Both the position numbers and the translations under genes were made by a program. Below the pieces are notes generated by a model. That model saw only the letters and a program-made list of their open reading frames with translations. It searched no databases and was not told the origin of the DNA. A DNA stretch of 32,439 nt from JBHEMK01 sp046262635 (GTDB taxonomy: Bacteria; Actinomycetota; Thermoleophilia; Gaiellales; Gaiellaceae): assembly GCA_046262635.1 (NCBI GenBank), contig JBHEMK010000002.1, positions 1-32,439 on the forward strand, read 5' to 3'. How positions within the stretch are numbered: position 1 is the stretch's first letter; every line of letters begins with the position of its first letter. Below are positions 1 through 6,413 of the stretch, one piece after another.

Positions 1-4
1 ACGG

Positions 5-49
5 AAAACCGGTGCGCCCGCCCCGCAGACTGGGCGGCCAAAGCCGGTT
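5..49 (-). terminator. Intrinsic terminator downstream of the MDR oxidoreductase gene
   Basis: Read on the minus strand, AACCGG (49-44) pairs with CCGGTT (12-7). An inner CGCCC/GGGCG stem (36-32 with 19-15) lies inside, and a TTTT run follows at 8-5. It sits about 35 bases beyond the stop of the gene ending at 83, where a terminator is expected. The bulged stem makes it moderate rather than strong. Confidence 0.45.
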
Positions 50-82
50 CGGGGTGATGAAGCGATGCCGCCGAGAAAGCCG

Positions 83-1009
83 TCAGAGCTCAACGACGGC
101 CTTCGTACCGGAGCCCTGCGCATCCCAGGCCTCTGCGATCCGCTCGAGCGGGAAGCGCTCGAGGTCGATCGTGATCCGCCCGGCCTGCACCTCCGCAAGG
201 AGCTCGAGGTGGATTGCGCGGCGATCGTCCGGAGCGAGGGCGAAGTTCGAATGTCCGAAGATGCGCAGCTGCTTCCCGCGCACAGCGGCAGAGTCGAAGG
301 TCGCCTCCGCTCCCGCGGACTGGCCGATCTGGACGATCCGGGCTCCCGGCGCCGCCACCTGGGACGCCGCGGCAACCGCCTCGCCCCAGAGCGGATCGAT
401 TACGACCGTGGGACCGTCATTCCCGAACGCACGTGCAAACGAGCCCGCGGTATCGTCGCCGAGCTCTGCAACGGCGTCGGCACCGAGCGCCCGCGCCCGA
501 TCGAGACGCCTCGGGTCGCGTCCCGCTGCGACAACCCAACTTGCGCCCCGGAGCTTTGCAGCCTGAACCGCGATCAGCCCGACGGTGCCGGTGGCGCCGA
601 GTACGAGGACGCGGTCGCCCTCGGCCACCTCGGCGACGCGCGTCACGGGGGCCCAAGCCGCCACGCCGGCGATCCCGCAGACGGCTGCAAGCGCCGGGTC
701 GGCGTCGTCCGGAAGCTGGAACCAGGCCCCATCCGGGGCGACCACGCGCTCCGCGAGGGTCCCGTTGCGCGCGACGCCGAGACCGCCGCCAAAGACGTAG
801 ACGAGGCGGTCCCCGGTCCTCCCGACGCCTTCGCAGCCCGGAACATACGGCAGCTCCGGGTGGCCGCCGTAGAAGCGTCCGGCAGCGACGGAGAGATCGA
901 GCGGGTTGAGCGACACGGCTGCCATCTCGACGATGCGGCCGGTATTCGGCTCCGCAAGCGCGGCCAGTTCAGGTGGGCGTTCGAGCTCCGTGATCCAGAC
1001 CCCGCGCAC
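83..1009 (-). CDS. MDR-family zinc-independent alcohol dehydrogenase / quinone oxidoreductase-like protein
   Basis: A 308-residue medium-chain dehydrogenase/reductase. The N-terminal GroES-like half contains PYVPGCEGVG (about 55-64). The Rossmann half has the NAD(P)-binding loop GATGTVG at 138-144, followed by an AGRDPRRLDRARALGAD-type segment typical of cofactor choice in this family. The cysteine/histidine ligands of zinc-dependent members are not evident, so a quinone-reductase-like, zinc-free enzyme is likely; the substrate cannot be told. The GTG start at 1009 lies inside the upstream pyroglutamyl peptidase gene (41-base overlap), so the two are co-transcribed and probably translationally coupled. 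A terminator-like hairpin follows. Family assignment is secure; the exact start is less so. Confidence 0.85.
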   Translation of the reverse strand: MRGVWITELERPPELAALAEPNTGRIVEMAAVSLNPLDLSVAAGRFYGGHPELPYVPGCEGVGRTGDRLVYVFGGGLGVARNGTLAERVVAPDGAWFQLPDDADPALAAVCGIAGVAAWAPVTRVAEVAEGDRVLVLGATGTVGLIAVQAAKLRGASWVVAAGRDPRRLDRARALGADAVAELGDDTAGSFARAFGNDGPTVVIDPLWGEAVAAASQVAAPGARIVQIGQSAGAEATFDSAAVRGKQLRIFGHSNFALAPDDRRAIHLELLAEVQAGRITIDLERFPLERIAEAWDAQGSGTKAVVEL

Positions 1010-1622
1010 GCCCAGACCCTACCGGCTCGGCGAGCACGTCGAGCACGATCCGGCCGGCCCGCAGGAGCATCCAGAACGGCATGCTCGGCAGGTCTTCTGC
1101 GAGCGTCTGCTCGGGGAGGAGCGGCACGTGGACGAAGCCGGCCATCAGCTTCGGCAGCTCGCCCGCGGCGAGTTCCATCAGAGAGTAGAAGACGTGGTTG
1201 CAGAGGAAGCCGCCCGCGTCTCGCGAGGCCGCGGAGGGTATTCCGTGGGCGCGCAGGGCCCCCACGAGCAGTTCGACCGGCAGCGTCGACCAGTAGGCGG
1301 CCGGCCCAGCAGGGGTGATCGGCGCAGTCGAGACGACGCCCTCGTTGTCGGGCGCCTCGGCGTCGTCGAGGTTCAGCGCCACCCGCTCGACGGTGATGCG
1401 GGCGCGCCCGTCTGCCTGCCCGAAGCAGACGACCGCTTCGGCCTGCGCGCCGCGAACCGCCTCCGCAAGCGCGGGCCGCGCGCGTGCGTAGGCAACCGGG
1501 AGCACCGCCGTCCTCAGCTCCATTCCCGCGGGCGGATCCGCACCCAGCGCCTCGACCAACCGAGCCGACGGGTTCACGGCGGCGCCGCCGAACGGCTCGA
1601 AACCAGTGACCAGGATTCGCAC
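969..1622 (-). CDS. pcp: Pyrrolidone-carboxylate peptidase (pyroglutamyl peptidase I)
   Basis: A 217-residue cysteine peptidase of family C15, which removes N-terminal pyroglutamate from peptides in the cytoplasm. The N terminus has the family signature VTGFEPFGG (5-13). The catalytic triad can be placed at E79 (ITVERVALN), C141 (GGFLCNHVFY) and H165 (AGFVHVPLLP), with the usual spacing. Length matches the family. The GTG start at 1622 is preceded at exactly six bases by TAGGCT, a -10-like element, with no room for a Shine-Dalgarno sequence, so the message is probably leaderless. It is the first gene of a two-gene unit with the MDR oxidoreductase, whose start overlaps its 3' end. Confidence 0.93.
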   Translation of the reverse strand: MRILVTGFEPFGGAAVNPSARLVEALGADPPAGMELRTAVLPVAYARARPALAEAVRGAQAEAVVCFGQADGRARITVERVALNLDDAEAPDNEGVVSTAPITPAGPAAYWSTLPVELLVGALRAHGIPSAASRDAGGFLCNHVFYSLMELAAGELPKLMAGFVHVPLLPEQTLAEDLPSMPFWMLLRAGRIVLDVLAEPVGSGRARGLDHGARTPT

Positions 1623-1628
1623 CGGCGC

Positions 1629-1634
1629 AGCCTA
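1629..1634 (-). promoter_or_regulatory. -10 element of a leaderless promoter for pcp
   Basis: TAGGCT on the minus strand, then a six-base gap, then the GTG start of pcp at 1622. Transcription starting about seven bases past the -10 would begin at the start codon itself. The same hexamer and spacing precede the histidine phosphatase gene at 28380. No convincing -35 is seen. Confidence 0.55.
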
Positions 1635-1916
1635 TCCGGCGAGGCCGAAACCGCTCGGTTCAGCGAGCGCTTGCCCGATGGAACTACGCCGGCACCCGGG
1701 CCACATCGCCCGAGACGGCTGGCGAACGGAATCGGCATCCGCGGACGGCACGGACTCCATGGCTGCGTGCGGCTCGAGAAACGGCACGATGCCCGACTCC
1801 TTCTCTGCATCGCCCCGCGTGCCGGCACCATCACCCGCTGAGCGAACCCTCGAGACGACACGCTCGTTCGACGAGCATCACGGTCGAGCCGAACCTCCGA
1901 GTCGAGTTCCGCCGCC
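1635..1916. other. Intergenic stretch without recognisable gene
   Basis: About 280 bases between the pcp promoter and the 3' end of the dihydrofolate-reductase-like gene. The open frames here are arginine/serine-rich translations of GC-rich DNA without family similarity I recognise. I see no strong terminator or repeat. Confidence 0.4.
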
Positions 1917-2474
1917 TCACGGCCCGATCCGGTACTGAAGGTGAACCACGCCGCTGTCGAATCGCCGTTCCTCCAGCAGCTCGAGCCTCATGGGGACCTG
2001 GGCGGGGAGGGAAGACTTTCCGCCTCCTACGACGATGGGTGTCACGAGCAGGTGGAGCTCGTCGACGAGCCGGGCCTGGATCGCCTGGGCGGCGAGATCT
2101 GGACCGCCCACGCTGATGTCAGGTCCTGCCGCCGCTTTCAGCTCTTGGATCGCTTCGGAGGCGAAGTCACGCTCGATCCGCGTTCTGGCGCTGGAGACCC
2201 TCTCCAGCGTCTTGGAGTACACGATCTTGTCGGCCGCCCGCCAGATCTCGGCGAAGTCCCGCATCGGTGGAGATTGGTCGGCGACGGGCATGGCTTCCCA
2301 AGCGGCCATCACCTCGTACATCCGGCGCCCGTAAAGGTAGGTGCCGAGCGGCCGCTCGAGGTCGTTGACGAATGCGTGCACCTCCGCGTCCGGCGCAGCC
2401 CAGTCGAAGTTGCCCTCCTCGTCCGCGACGTAGCCGTCGAGCGAGGTGATCGTTGAATAGATCAGCTTGCCCAT
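1917..2474 (-). CDS. Dihydrofolate reductase family protein (RibD C-terminal-like)
   Basis: A 185-residue protein of the RibD_C/DHFR-like fold. It opens with IYSTITSLDGYVADEEGNFD, the usual N terminus of YwjB/YyaP-type proteins, and has LYGRRMYEVMAAWE (about 47-60), a PPMRDFAEIW segment, and the glycine-rich DISVGGPDLAAQAI and TPIVVGGG nucleotide-binding stretches. The family resembles NADPH-dependent reductases, but most members have no proven substrate, so I do not call it folA. The ATG start at 2474 has an AAGGGAG Shine-Dalgarno about seven bases upstream. It stands alone, with an 868-base gene-poor region upstream. Confidence 0.88.
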   Translation of the reverse strand: MGKLIYSTITSLDGYVADEEGNFDWAAPDAEVHAFVNDLERPLGTYLYGRRMYEVMAAWEAMPVADQSPPMRDFAEIWRAADKIVYSKTLERVSSARTRIERDFASEAIQELKAAAGPDISVGGPDLAAQAIQARLVDELHLLVTPIVVGGGKSSLPAQVPMRLELLEERRFDSGVVHLQYRIGP

Positions 2475-2922
2475 GATGCATCTCCCTTCCGCGAGCTCGA
2501 GATCGGTACGACTCAGGGCACCGCAACGAGGTCATCCCGAGGCTCGCAGCTTCTGCCCCGCGCCATCCGCCCAGCGGGCGATCAGTAGTTGGCAGAACGT
2601 CGTCCTCGGCGAGCAGCTTCCCAATCCCGGGGTCCACGAGGATGCGCTTCTCCGCCGCGGACGTCGATGGCACGCCTCGGTCTCAATCGGCGACCAGGTT
2701 GGCGGCGACTCGGCGCCCCGCGCGGGCACGTGGCGATTTGTTCCCGACTATCCCGGATCGACGACGAGACTGCGAAACTCTTGACGAAGTTGCCGGTAGC
2801 GACGCCGAAGAATCCATCCGCTCCCGAGAAGGCCCTCGACCGCACCGTGGGATTACGCCCCTCAGTCACGCTCGGGCACCTAGCAGGCCCGTAGCGCGAC
2901 CGCCAGGGAGCCGAACGCCAGG

Positions 2923-2974
2923 AAAAAAGAAGAGCCGGTGGACGAAGGCTGCGGCCCCCCTGCACACCGGCTCT
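2923..2974 (-). terminator. Strong intrinsic terminator ending a gene-free region
   Basis: On the minus strand AGAGCCGGTG (2974-2965) pairs perfectly with CACCGGCTCT (2940-2931), followed by TC and six T residues (2928-2923). It is a textbook rho-independent terminator, yet no protein gene lies immediately upstream of it on that strand. This suggests it ends a non-coding transcript. Confidence 0.75.
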
Positions 2975-3142
2975 AAGGACGAAACGTTCATCTGGAAGGC
3001 TGAGCACGTTCCGTCACGGCTCAACGTAGCCGTCCCCAAAGAGGCGCGCCTGCCCCATCCGGGGGAAGTGAACAAGCCTCCAAAACCACCCACCGAGGGA
3101 TGGGTGAAGCAGCCGCGATCCGCCATAACCTGAGTAGTCAGC

Positions 3143-3253
3143 GAGCCCGATGCGGCGGGGCTCCTGGCAGCAAGGCGCAGGGAACGCCCGTCCACTCGGC
3201 AGGGCCTGGGCGACAGGTGAGGCAGGACTCCGATGCGGCGGGAGTTCCGCCTC
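3143..3253 (-). repeat. Pair of hairpins sharing an identical nine-base loop
   Basis: Hairpin A (3219-3253) has arms 3219-3231 and 3241-3253 with one mismatch and one G-U. Hairpin B (3143-3163) has arms GAGCCC and GGGCTC. Both enclose GATGCGGCG (plus strand; CGCCGCATC on minus). The stems differ (ACTCC/GGAGT against AGCCC/GGGCT) yet both pair, so the loop is conserved while the stem changes in a compensated way. Confidence 0.6.
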
Positions 3254-3342
3254 ATCTTCTCTGTGCTGTTTTTGGGTTCATCTCCCGCGCCCGCGTCGGA
3301 GATCTCGGTCACCTGCCGCCTCCAACACCGATCCCTCTTCAC

Positions 3343-3609
3343 CTACCTCGCAGACCTGCTCACCGCCCAGGCACGCGGCGACCCGCTCCGCACGCGCGGC
3401 CGCTCGAACTCCACGAGCTCCACAGTTACCGCCCCAGCCCTGGCGTAGACGCCCTCGAACCGCCTGCCCAACCCGACCGTCCCGTCGCTCAGCTTCTTCA
3501 CCCGTTCGCCGCCCGGTAGCCAGCTCGGCTCGTTGCGCGCATCCGCGGGGCGGTCGAAGACAGCCTCGACCGGCGCCGTGATCTCCGTCTGTCCATGCGC
3601 GTCGATCAT
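3343..3609 (-). pseudogene. SRPBCC (START/polyketide cyclase-like) protein, truncated by probable frameshift
   Basis: The 88-residue frame starts ATG at 3609 and carries the first half of an SRPBCC domain: TEITAPVEAVFDRPADARNE (8-27), then a PSWLPGG...SDGTVGLGRRFEG segment and VELVEFERPRVR. Family members run to about 140-150 residues with a second half containing more beta strands and the long C-terminal helix. Here the frame ends soon after ELVEFERPR in low-complexity Arg/Ser sequence. A neighbouring frame continues with a VCEVGEEGSVLEAAGD stretch that would fit the missing part, so a frameshift near 3370-3400 is likely. Function, if any remains, is unknown; such proteins bind hydrophobic ligands. 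Confidence 0.55.
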
Positions 3610-3698
3610 GGAATCGCCACCAACCGAACGCTACGCGACGCCTGTGGCTTTCTGCCAGAGGGCATCCGTTACGCGCGAGGCGACGAGCCAAGAGTCGT

Positions 3699-3726
3699 CG
3701 CGAGAGCGGGTTTGCCCGCGCTCGCG
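3699..3726 (-). terminator. Strong hairpin downstream of tRNA-Ala, possible terminator
   Basis: CGCGAG-C-GCGGG-CAAA-CCCGC-T-CTCGCG on the minus strand, 11 pairs with one C/T mismatch and a four-base loop. It lies about 60 bases beyond the 3' end of tRNA-Ala. No T run follows, so termination is only a possibility. Confidence 0.3.
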
Positions 3727-3783
3727 CAGCACCGGAACTCAAAGGCCGCCCGTGGAAGTCGACGATTTCCATGCGCGGGGTAG

Positions 3784-3856
3784 TGGAGCCAGCCGGGCTC
3801 GAACCGGCGACCTCCTGCATGCCATGCAGGCGCTCTCCCAGCTGAGCTATGGCCCC
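3784..3856 (-). tRNA. tRNA-Ala (anticodon GGC)
   Basis: A full cloverleaf on the minus strand, 73 bases. The acceptor stem GGGGCCA/TGGCTCC includes the G3-U70 pair that identifies alanine tRNAs. The D arm is GCTC..GAGC, the anticodon stem CCTGC/GCAGG encloses ATGGCAT (anticodon GGC), and the T loop has TTCGAGC. The discriminator is A and the CCA end is not encoded. It follows rsfS by 25 bases and has its own -10-like TACAAT just upstream. Confidence 0.95.
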
Positions 3857-3866
3857 GCAGCGGGCA

Positions 3867-3872
3867 ATTGTA
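3867..3872 (-). promoter_or_regulatory. -10 element upstream of tRNA-Ala
   Basis: TACAAT (five of six to TATAAT) on the minus strand, ten bases before the mature 5' end of the tRNA, at the very end of rsfS. No good -35 is seen. Confidence 0.4.
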
Positions 3873-3881
3873 GCCGGGCGG

Positions 3882-4238
3882 CTAGGCGCTTGCCGCTTCC
3901 GCCTCGACCATCGGCACGTCGCCCCAGAGCTCCTCTAGACGGTAGAACGCCCGTGCTTCGGGGGTGAAGACGTGGAGGACGACATCGAGGTAGTCCCCGA
4001 GGATCCAGGTGCCTTCCTTGGTGCCGTCAACCGTGCGTGGCAGGAGCCGCTCTTCCTGTTTCAGCCTGCCGTGCACCTCGTCCCAGATCGAGACGGTCTG
4101 CCTCGGATTGCGTCCCGTTGCGAGGACGAAGTAGTCGGTGTAGGTGCACACCGGCCGCATGTCGAGGATGACGATCTCTTCCGCCAGCTTCTCGTGAGCG
4201 AGAGCGGCGATTCGGCGGGCTTGTTCGAGTGGAGTCAG
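3882..4238 (-). CDS. rsfS: Ribosomal silencing factor RsfS
   Basis: The DUF143/RsfS protein binds ribosomal protein L14 on the large subunit, blocks subunit joining and lowers translation in poor conditions. Conserved features are the LAEEIVILD strand, the CTYTDYFVLATGRNPRQ block, and GTWILGDYLDVVLHVFTPEARAFYRLEELWGD near the C terminus. The only ATG (4160) would give 92 residues and remove the first helix. Extending upstream in frame gives TPLEQARRIAALAHEKLAEE, as in homologues, and leads to a CTG at 4238 overlapping the TGA of nadD by four bases (CTGA). No ATG, GTG or TTG occurs between them, so a CTG start giving 118 residues is my choice. It is the last protein gene of the obgE-nadD-rsfS unit. 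Confidence 0.85.
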   Translation of the reverse strand: MTPLEQARRIAALAHEKLAEEIVILDMRPVCTYTDYFVLATGRNPRQTVSIWDEVHGRLKQEERLLPRTVDGTKEGTWILGDYLDVVLHVFTPEARAFYRLEELWGDVPMVEAEAASA

Positions 4239-4843
4239 GTGGGTCTCGAGTCCCTTCGGGTTCGCGGGGAGTGTAGCCCAGCCTTGCGATCGTAGAGACC
4301 CCGCTCGGCGATCAGCCGCTCGACCTCAGCCGGAACGAGACCAGCGAGCGGCGCTCCCGCGGCCGCTCGGGCGCGAATCTCCCGGGAGGCGACCTCGTGC
4401 GGCTCGATCTCGAAGAAGAGGACGCGGTCGCGCCGGCCCAGGCCTTCGAGCACTGACTCGATCCGCTCGCGGGGAAACCCCGGTCGGGTGGCAACGGCAA
4501 GCCGCGTTCGTTTCAGCACCTCCTCGGGCTGCTTCCAAGAGGGGAAGTCGCAGAACTCGTCGGCACCGATCAGAAACAGAGGGTCGTCCCACCGGCAGTC
4601 GCGGAGCATGTCGATCGTTCGGCGGTGCCCGTCCAGGCGGACGTCCTCGTGCGGAAAGGCCGCTCGGGCCAGCTCGAGGCGGGTGCTCGCGTCCAGGACG
4701 ACAGCCTTGTGCCCCGGCGTCGCGCTCACGAGCACGACGAGCCGTTCGAGCCCGAAGTGCTGCTTCGCAGAGCGCAGGACCTCCACGTGCCCGAGGTGCG
4801 GCGGATCGAAGGCGCCGCCGTAGAGGCCGGTCAAGACCCCCAC
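4235..4843 (-). CDS. nadD: Nicotinate-nucleotide adenylyltransferase NadD
   Basis: A 202-residue enzyme of NAD synthesis that joins nicotinate mononucleotide and ATP to form deamido-NAD. The nucleotidyltransferase signature GLYGGAFDPPHLGH is at 6-19, with the catalytic HxGH at 16-19. The substrate segment IGADEFCDFPSWKQP and the second motif ASREIRARAAAG (the [S/T]xxIR class) are present. The start overlaps the 3' end of obgE by 13 bases, and its stop overlaps the apparent CTG start of rsfS. In mycobacteria and streptomycetes proB and proA commonly lie between obg and nadD; here they are absent. Confidence 0.95.
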   Translation of the reverse strand: MGVLTGLYGGAFDPPHLGHVEVLRSAKQHFGLERLVVLVSATPGHKAVVLDASTRLELARAAFPHEDVRLDGHRRTIDMLRDCRWDDPLFLIGADEFCDFPSWKQPEEVLKRTRLAVATRPGFPRERIESVLEGLGRRDRVLFFEIEPHEVASREIRARAAAGAPLAGLVPAEVERLIAERGLYDRKAGLHSPRTRRDSRPT

Positions 4844-6054
4844 TCGAGCGTCTCGTCGCCGATCTCGACCTCGACCCCCTTGCGGACGCCCGCAGCGTGG
4901 AGCGCCGCCTCGAGCTCCTCGGGCCCCGGGGCCTTGCCGACGACGCGGAAGCCGCGGTCGGTGCGGTAGATCCGGTAGCCGCGTCGGGCCGGCTGCGGCT
5001 GGTAGACGAGAAAGTCGACGAGCGGGGTCTCGGCTTGGGCCGCCGGTGGCGCAGGCTGGGCGGGACAGAGCCGAAACAGGGCGCGCCGCAGCTCGTCGAT
5101 GCCGACGCCTGTGGCGGCGGAGATACGGAAGACCCGGATGATTCGCTCGTCCTCGACCCCGAACTCGGCCGGCTCGGACAGGAGATCGATCTTGTTCAGC
5201 ACCACTGCCTGTGGCCGCTCGTTCAGGCCCATGCCGTAGGCGGCGAGCTCGGCATCGATCGTAATCCAGCGGTCGTCGGCGTCGCCCGTGGACGCGTCGA
5301 TCACGTGGAGGAGCAGGCGCGCACGCTCGAGATGTGCGAGAAACTCGTGGCCGAGGCCGACGCCTTCGCTTGCGCCCTCGATCAATCCGGGCACGTCGGC
5401 CACGATCAGCTGTCGGGTCGCGTCAGGGGCGTCGACGGTGCCCAGGATCGGCTGAAGCGTCGTGAACGGATACTCTGCAACCTTCGGGCGGGCGTTCGAA
5501 ATCCGGGCGAGCAGCGACGACTTACCCGCGTTCGGCAGACCGGCCATGGCGGCGTCGGCGAGCAGCTTCAGCCGAAGCTCGTAGTCGCCCTCCTCGCCCG
5601 GGATGCCGGTCTCCGCGAAGCGCGGCACCTGGCGTGTCGCCGTCGCGAAGCGGGAGTTGCCCTTACCACCTGTTCCCCCGGGAGCAAGGAGGACACGCGT
5701 ATCCGCACGCGCGAGATCCGCAACGAGCCGCCCGTCCCGGTCGAGGATCTGAGTGCCGACGGGGACGCGCACCTCCACGTCCACCCCGTCGGCGCCGTGA
5801 CGACGCGACGCGCCCCCAGGCTCGCCGCGGCGGCCTTCGAACCACTTGCGGCGGCGGAAGGCCGAGAGGTCGCGAAGCGCCGGATCGGCGACCACCAGAA
5901 CGTCACCGCCGCGACCTCCGTCCCCGCCGTCCGGTCCGCCTTTCGGTACGTGCTTCTCGCGCCGGAAATGGATCGAGCCGTCGCCCCCCCGCCCTGCCTG
6001 AACGTGAATCTGCGCACGGTCGTGGAACGGCGAGTTGCGCTTCGGATCAGCCAT
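4831..6054 (-). CDS. obgE: Obg-family GTPase (ribosome assembly)
   Basis: A 407-residue, three-domain GTPase acting in large-subunit maturation and stress control. The glycine-rich Obg fold spans about 10-165 (GRGGDGSIHF, GGPDGGDGGRGGDV). The G domain follows, with Walker A GLPNAGKSS at 172-180, switch region EYPFTTLQP, DVPG at 220-223 and NKID at 287-290, then SAATG. A C-terminal OCT domain (about 330-407) is present, a feature of actinobacterial and firmicute forms. The usual VGFPNVGKSTL appears here as MAGLPNAGKSSLL, which is tolerated. It lies downstream of rplU-rpmA after a 113-base gap that holds its own -10 candidate. Confidence 0.96.
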   Translation of the reverse strand: MADPKRNSPFHDRAQIHVQAGRGGDGSIHFRREKHVPKGGPDGGDGGRGGDVLVVADPALRDLSAFRRRKWFEGRRGEPGGASRRHGADGVDVEVRVPVGTQILDRDGRLVADLARADTRVLLAPGGTGGKGNSRFATATRQVPRFAETGIPGEEGDYELRLKLLADAAMAGLPNAGKSSLLARISNARPKVAEYPFTTLQPILGTVDAPDATRQLIVADVPGLIEGASEGVGLGHEFLAHLERARLLLHVIDASTGDADDRWITIDAELAAYGMGLNERPQAVVLNKIDLLSEPAEFGVEDERIIRVFRISAATGVGIDELRRALFRLCPAQPAPPAAQAETPLVDFLVYQPQPARRGYRIYRTDRGFRVVGKAPGPEELEAALHAAGVRKGVEVEIGDETLEWGS

Positions 6055-6142
6055 CTCGCGTGCCTTGCCGCGGTCGAGCGGCCGGTGCCACGGGCGTGCA
6101 CGAGGAAGGTTCGGCCGGCGCCGCCAGAGAGAACACGCCGGA

Positions 6143-6148
6143 ATCGTA
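6143..6148 (-). promoter_or_regulatory. Candidate -10 element for obgE
   Basis: TACGAT on the minus strand in the 113-base gap between rpmA and obgE, about 88 bases before the obgE start. It fits the TANNNT pattern seen before other genes here. There is no clear -35, so obgE may equally be read through from rpmA. Confidence 0.25.
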
Positions 6149-6167
6149 GAGGGTCGCGGGGGGAACG

Positions 6168-6413
6168 CTAGATGACGGAGATGAAGCGGCGCTCACCGCT
6201 CGTCCGGAACTCAACGGTGCCCTCGCGCGTCGCGAAGATCGTGTCGTCGCGACCGATGCCCGTCCCCGGCCCCGGGCGGAAGCGCGTCCCGCGCTGGCGG
6301 ACGAGGATCATGCCCGCCGCGACCTCCTGGCCGCCGAAGATCTTCACGCCGAGCATCTTCGGGTTGGAGTCGCGCCCGTTTCGCGAAGACCCGAGGCCTT
6401 TCTTGTGGGCCAT
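6168..6413 (-). CDS. rpmA: 50S ribosomal protein L27
   Basis: An 81-residue L27, a component near the peptidyl-transferase centre. It begins MAHKKGLGSSRNGRDSNPKM, the standard mature N terminus. There is no extra leader of the firmicute type that needs protease removal. The motifs GVKIFGGQEVAAGMILVRQR and GTRFRPGPGTGIGRDDTIFA are intact. The ATG at 6413 directly abuts the rplU stop (6414), with a GGAAGGGGG Shine-Dalgarno inside the last rplU codons, so the two are translated together. Confidence 0.97.
   Translation of the reverse strand: MAHKKGLGSSRNGRDSNPKMLGVKIFGGQEVAAGMILVRQRGTRFRPGPGTGIGRDDTIFATREGTVEFRTSGERRFISVI

Larger units (their letters stand above)
2923..3260 (-). ncRNA. Candidate structured non-coding RNA (unassigned)
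   Basis: Reading leftward: a 13-pair hairpin (3253-3219) with nine-base loop CGCCGCATC; a six-pair hairpin (3163-3143) with the same loop; a CACCC/GGGTG hairpin near 3105; a CCCC/GGGG hairpin near 3060; a TGAGC/GCTCA stem inside GGCT/AGCC near 2999-3034; then the terminator at 2923-2974. The two matching hairpins differ in stem sequence but keep pairing. I compared the region by eye with RNase P, tmRNA, SRP RNA, 6S and common riboswitch cores and found no convincing match. Orientation is inferred from the terminator; the 5' end is a guess. Confidence 0.35.
2475..3342. other. Gene-poor 0.87-kb region with many inverted repeats
   Basis: No reading frame here resembles a known protein; long open frames exist only because stop codons are rare at this GC content. 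It contains several inverted repeats (3219-3253, 3143-3163, about 3076-3115, about 2999-3034) and a clear minus-strand intrinsic terminator at 2923-2974. The pattern suits a structured RNA read leftward from about 3260. A short minus-strand frame near 2580-2675 (reading LLAEDDVLPTTDRP) looks faintly protein-like but has no identifiable family. Confidence 0.5.

Noticed and set aside
1623..1938. Open frames between pcp and the DHFR-like gene
   Set aside because: No ribosome binding site, no conserved motif and biased composition typical of non-coding frames.
2923..3260. Identification of the gap as RNase P RNA or tmRNA
   Set aside because: The conserved GAGGAAAGTCC and ACAGAAACC-type blocks of RNase P and the tRNA-like end and tag codons of tmRNA are absent.
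2582..3342. Several 100-160 codon open frames on both strands
   Set aside because: Arg/Pro/Ser-rich translations without family resemblance; the DNA is better explained by inverted repeats and a terminator.
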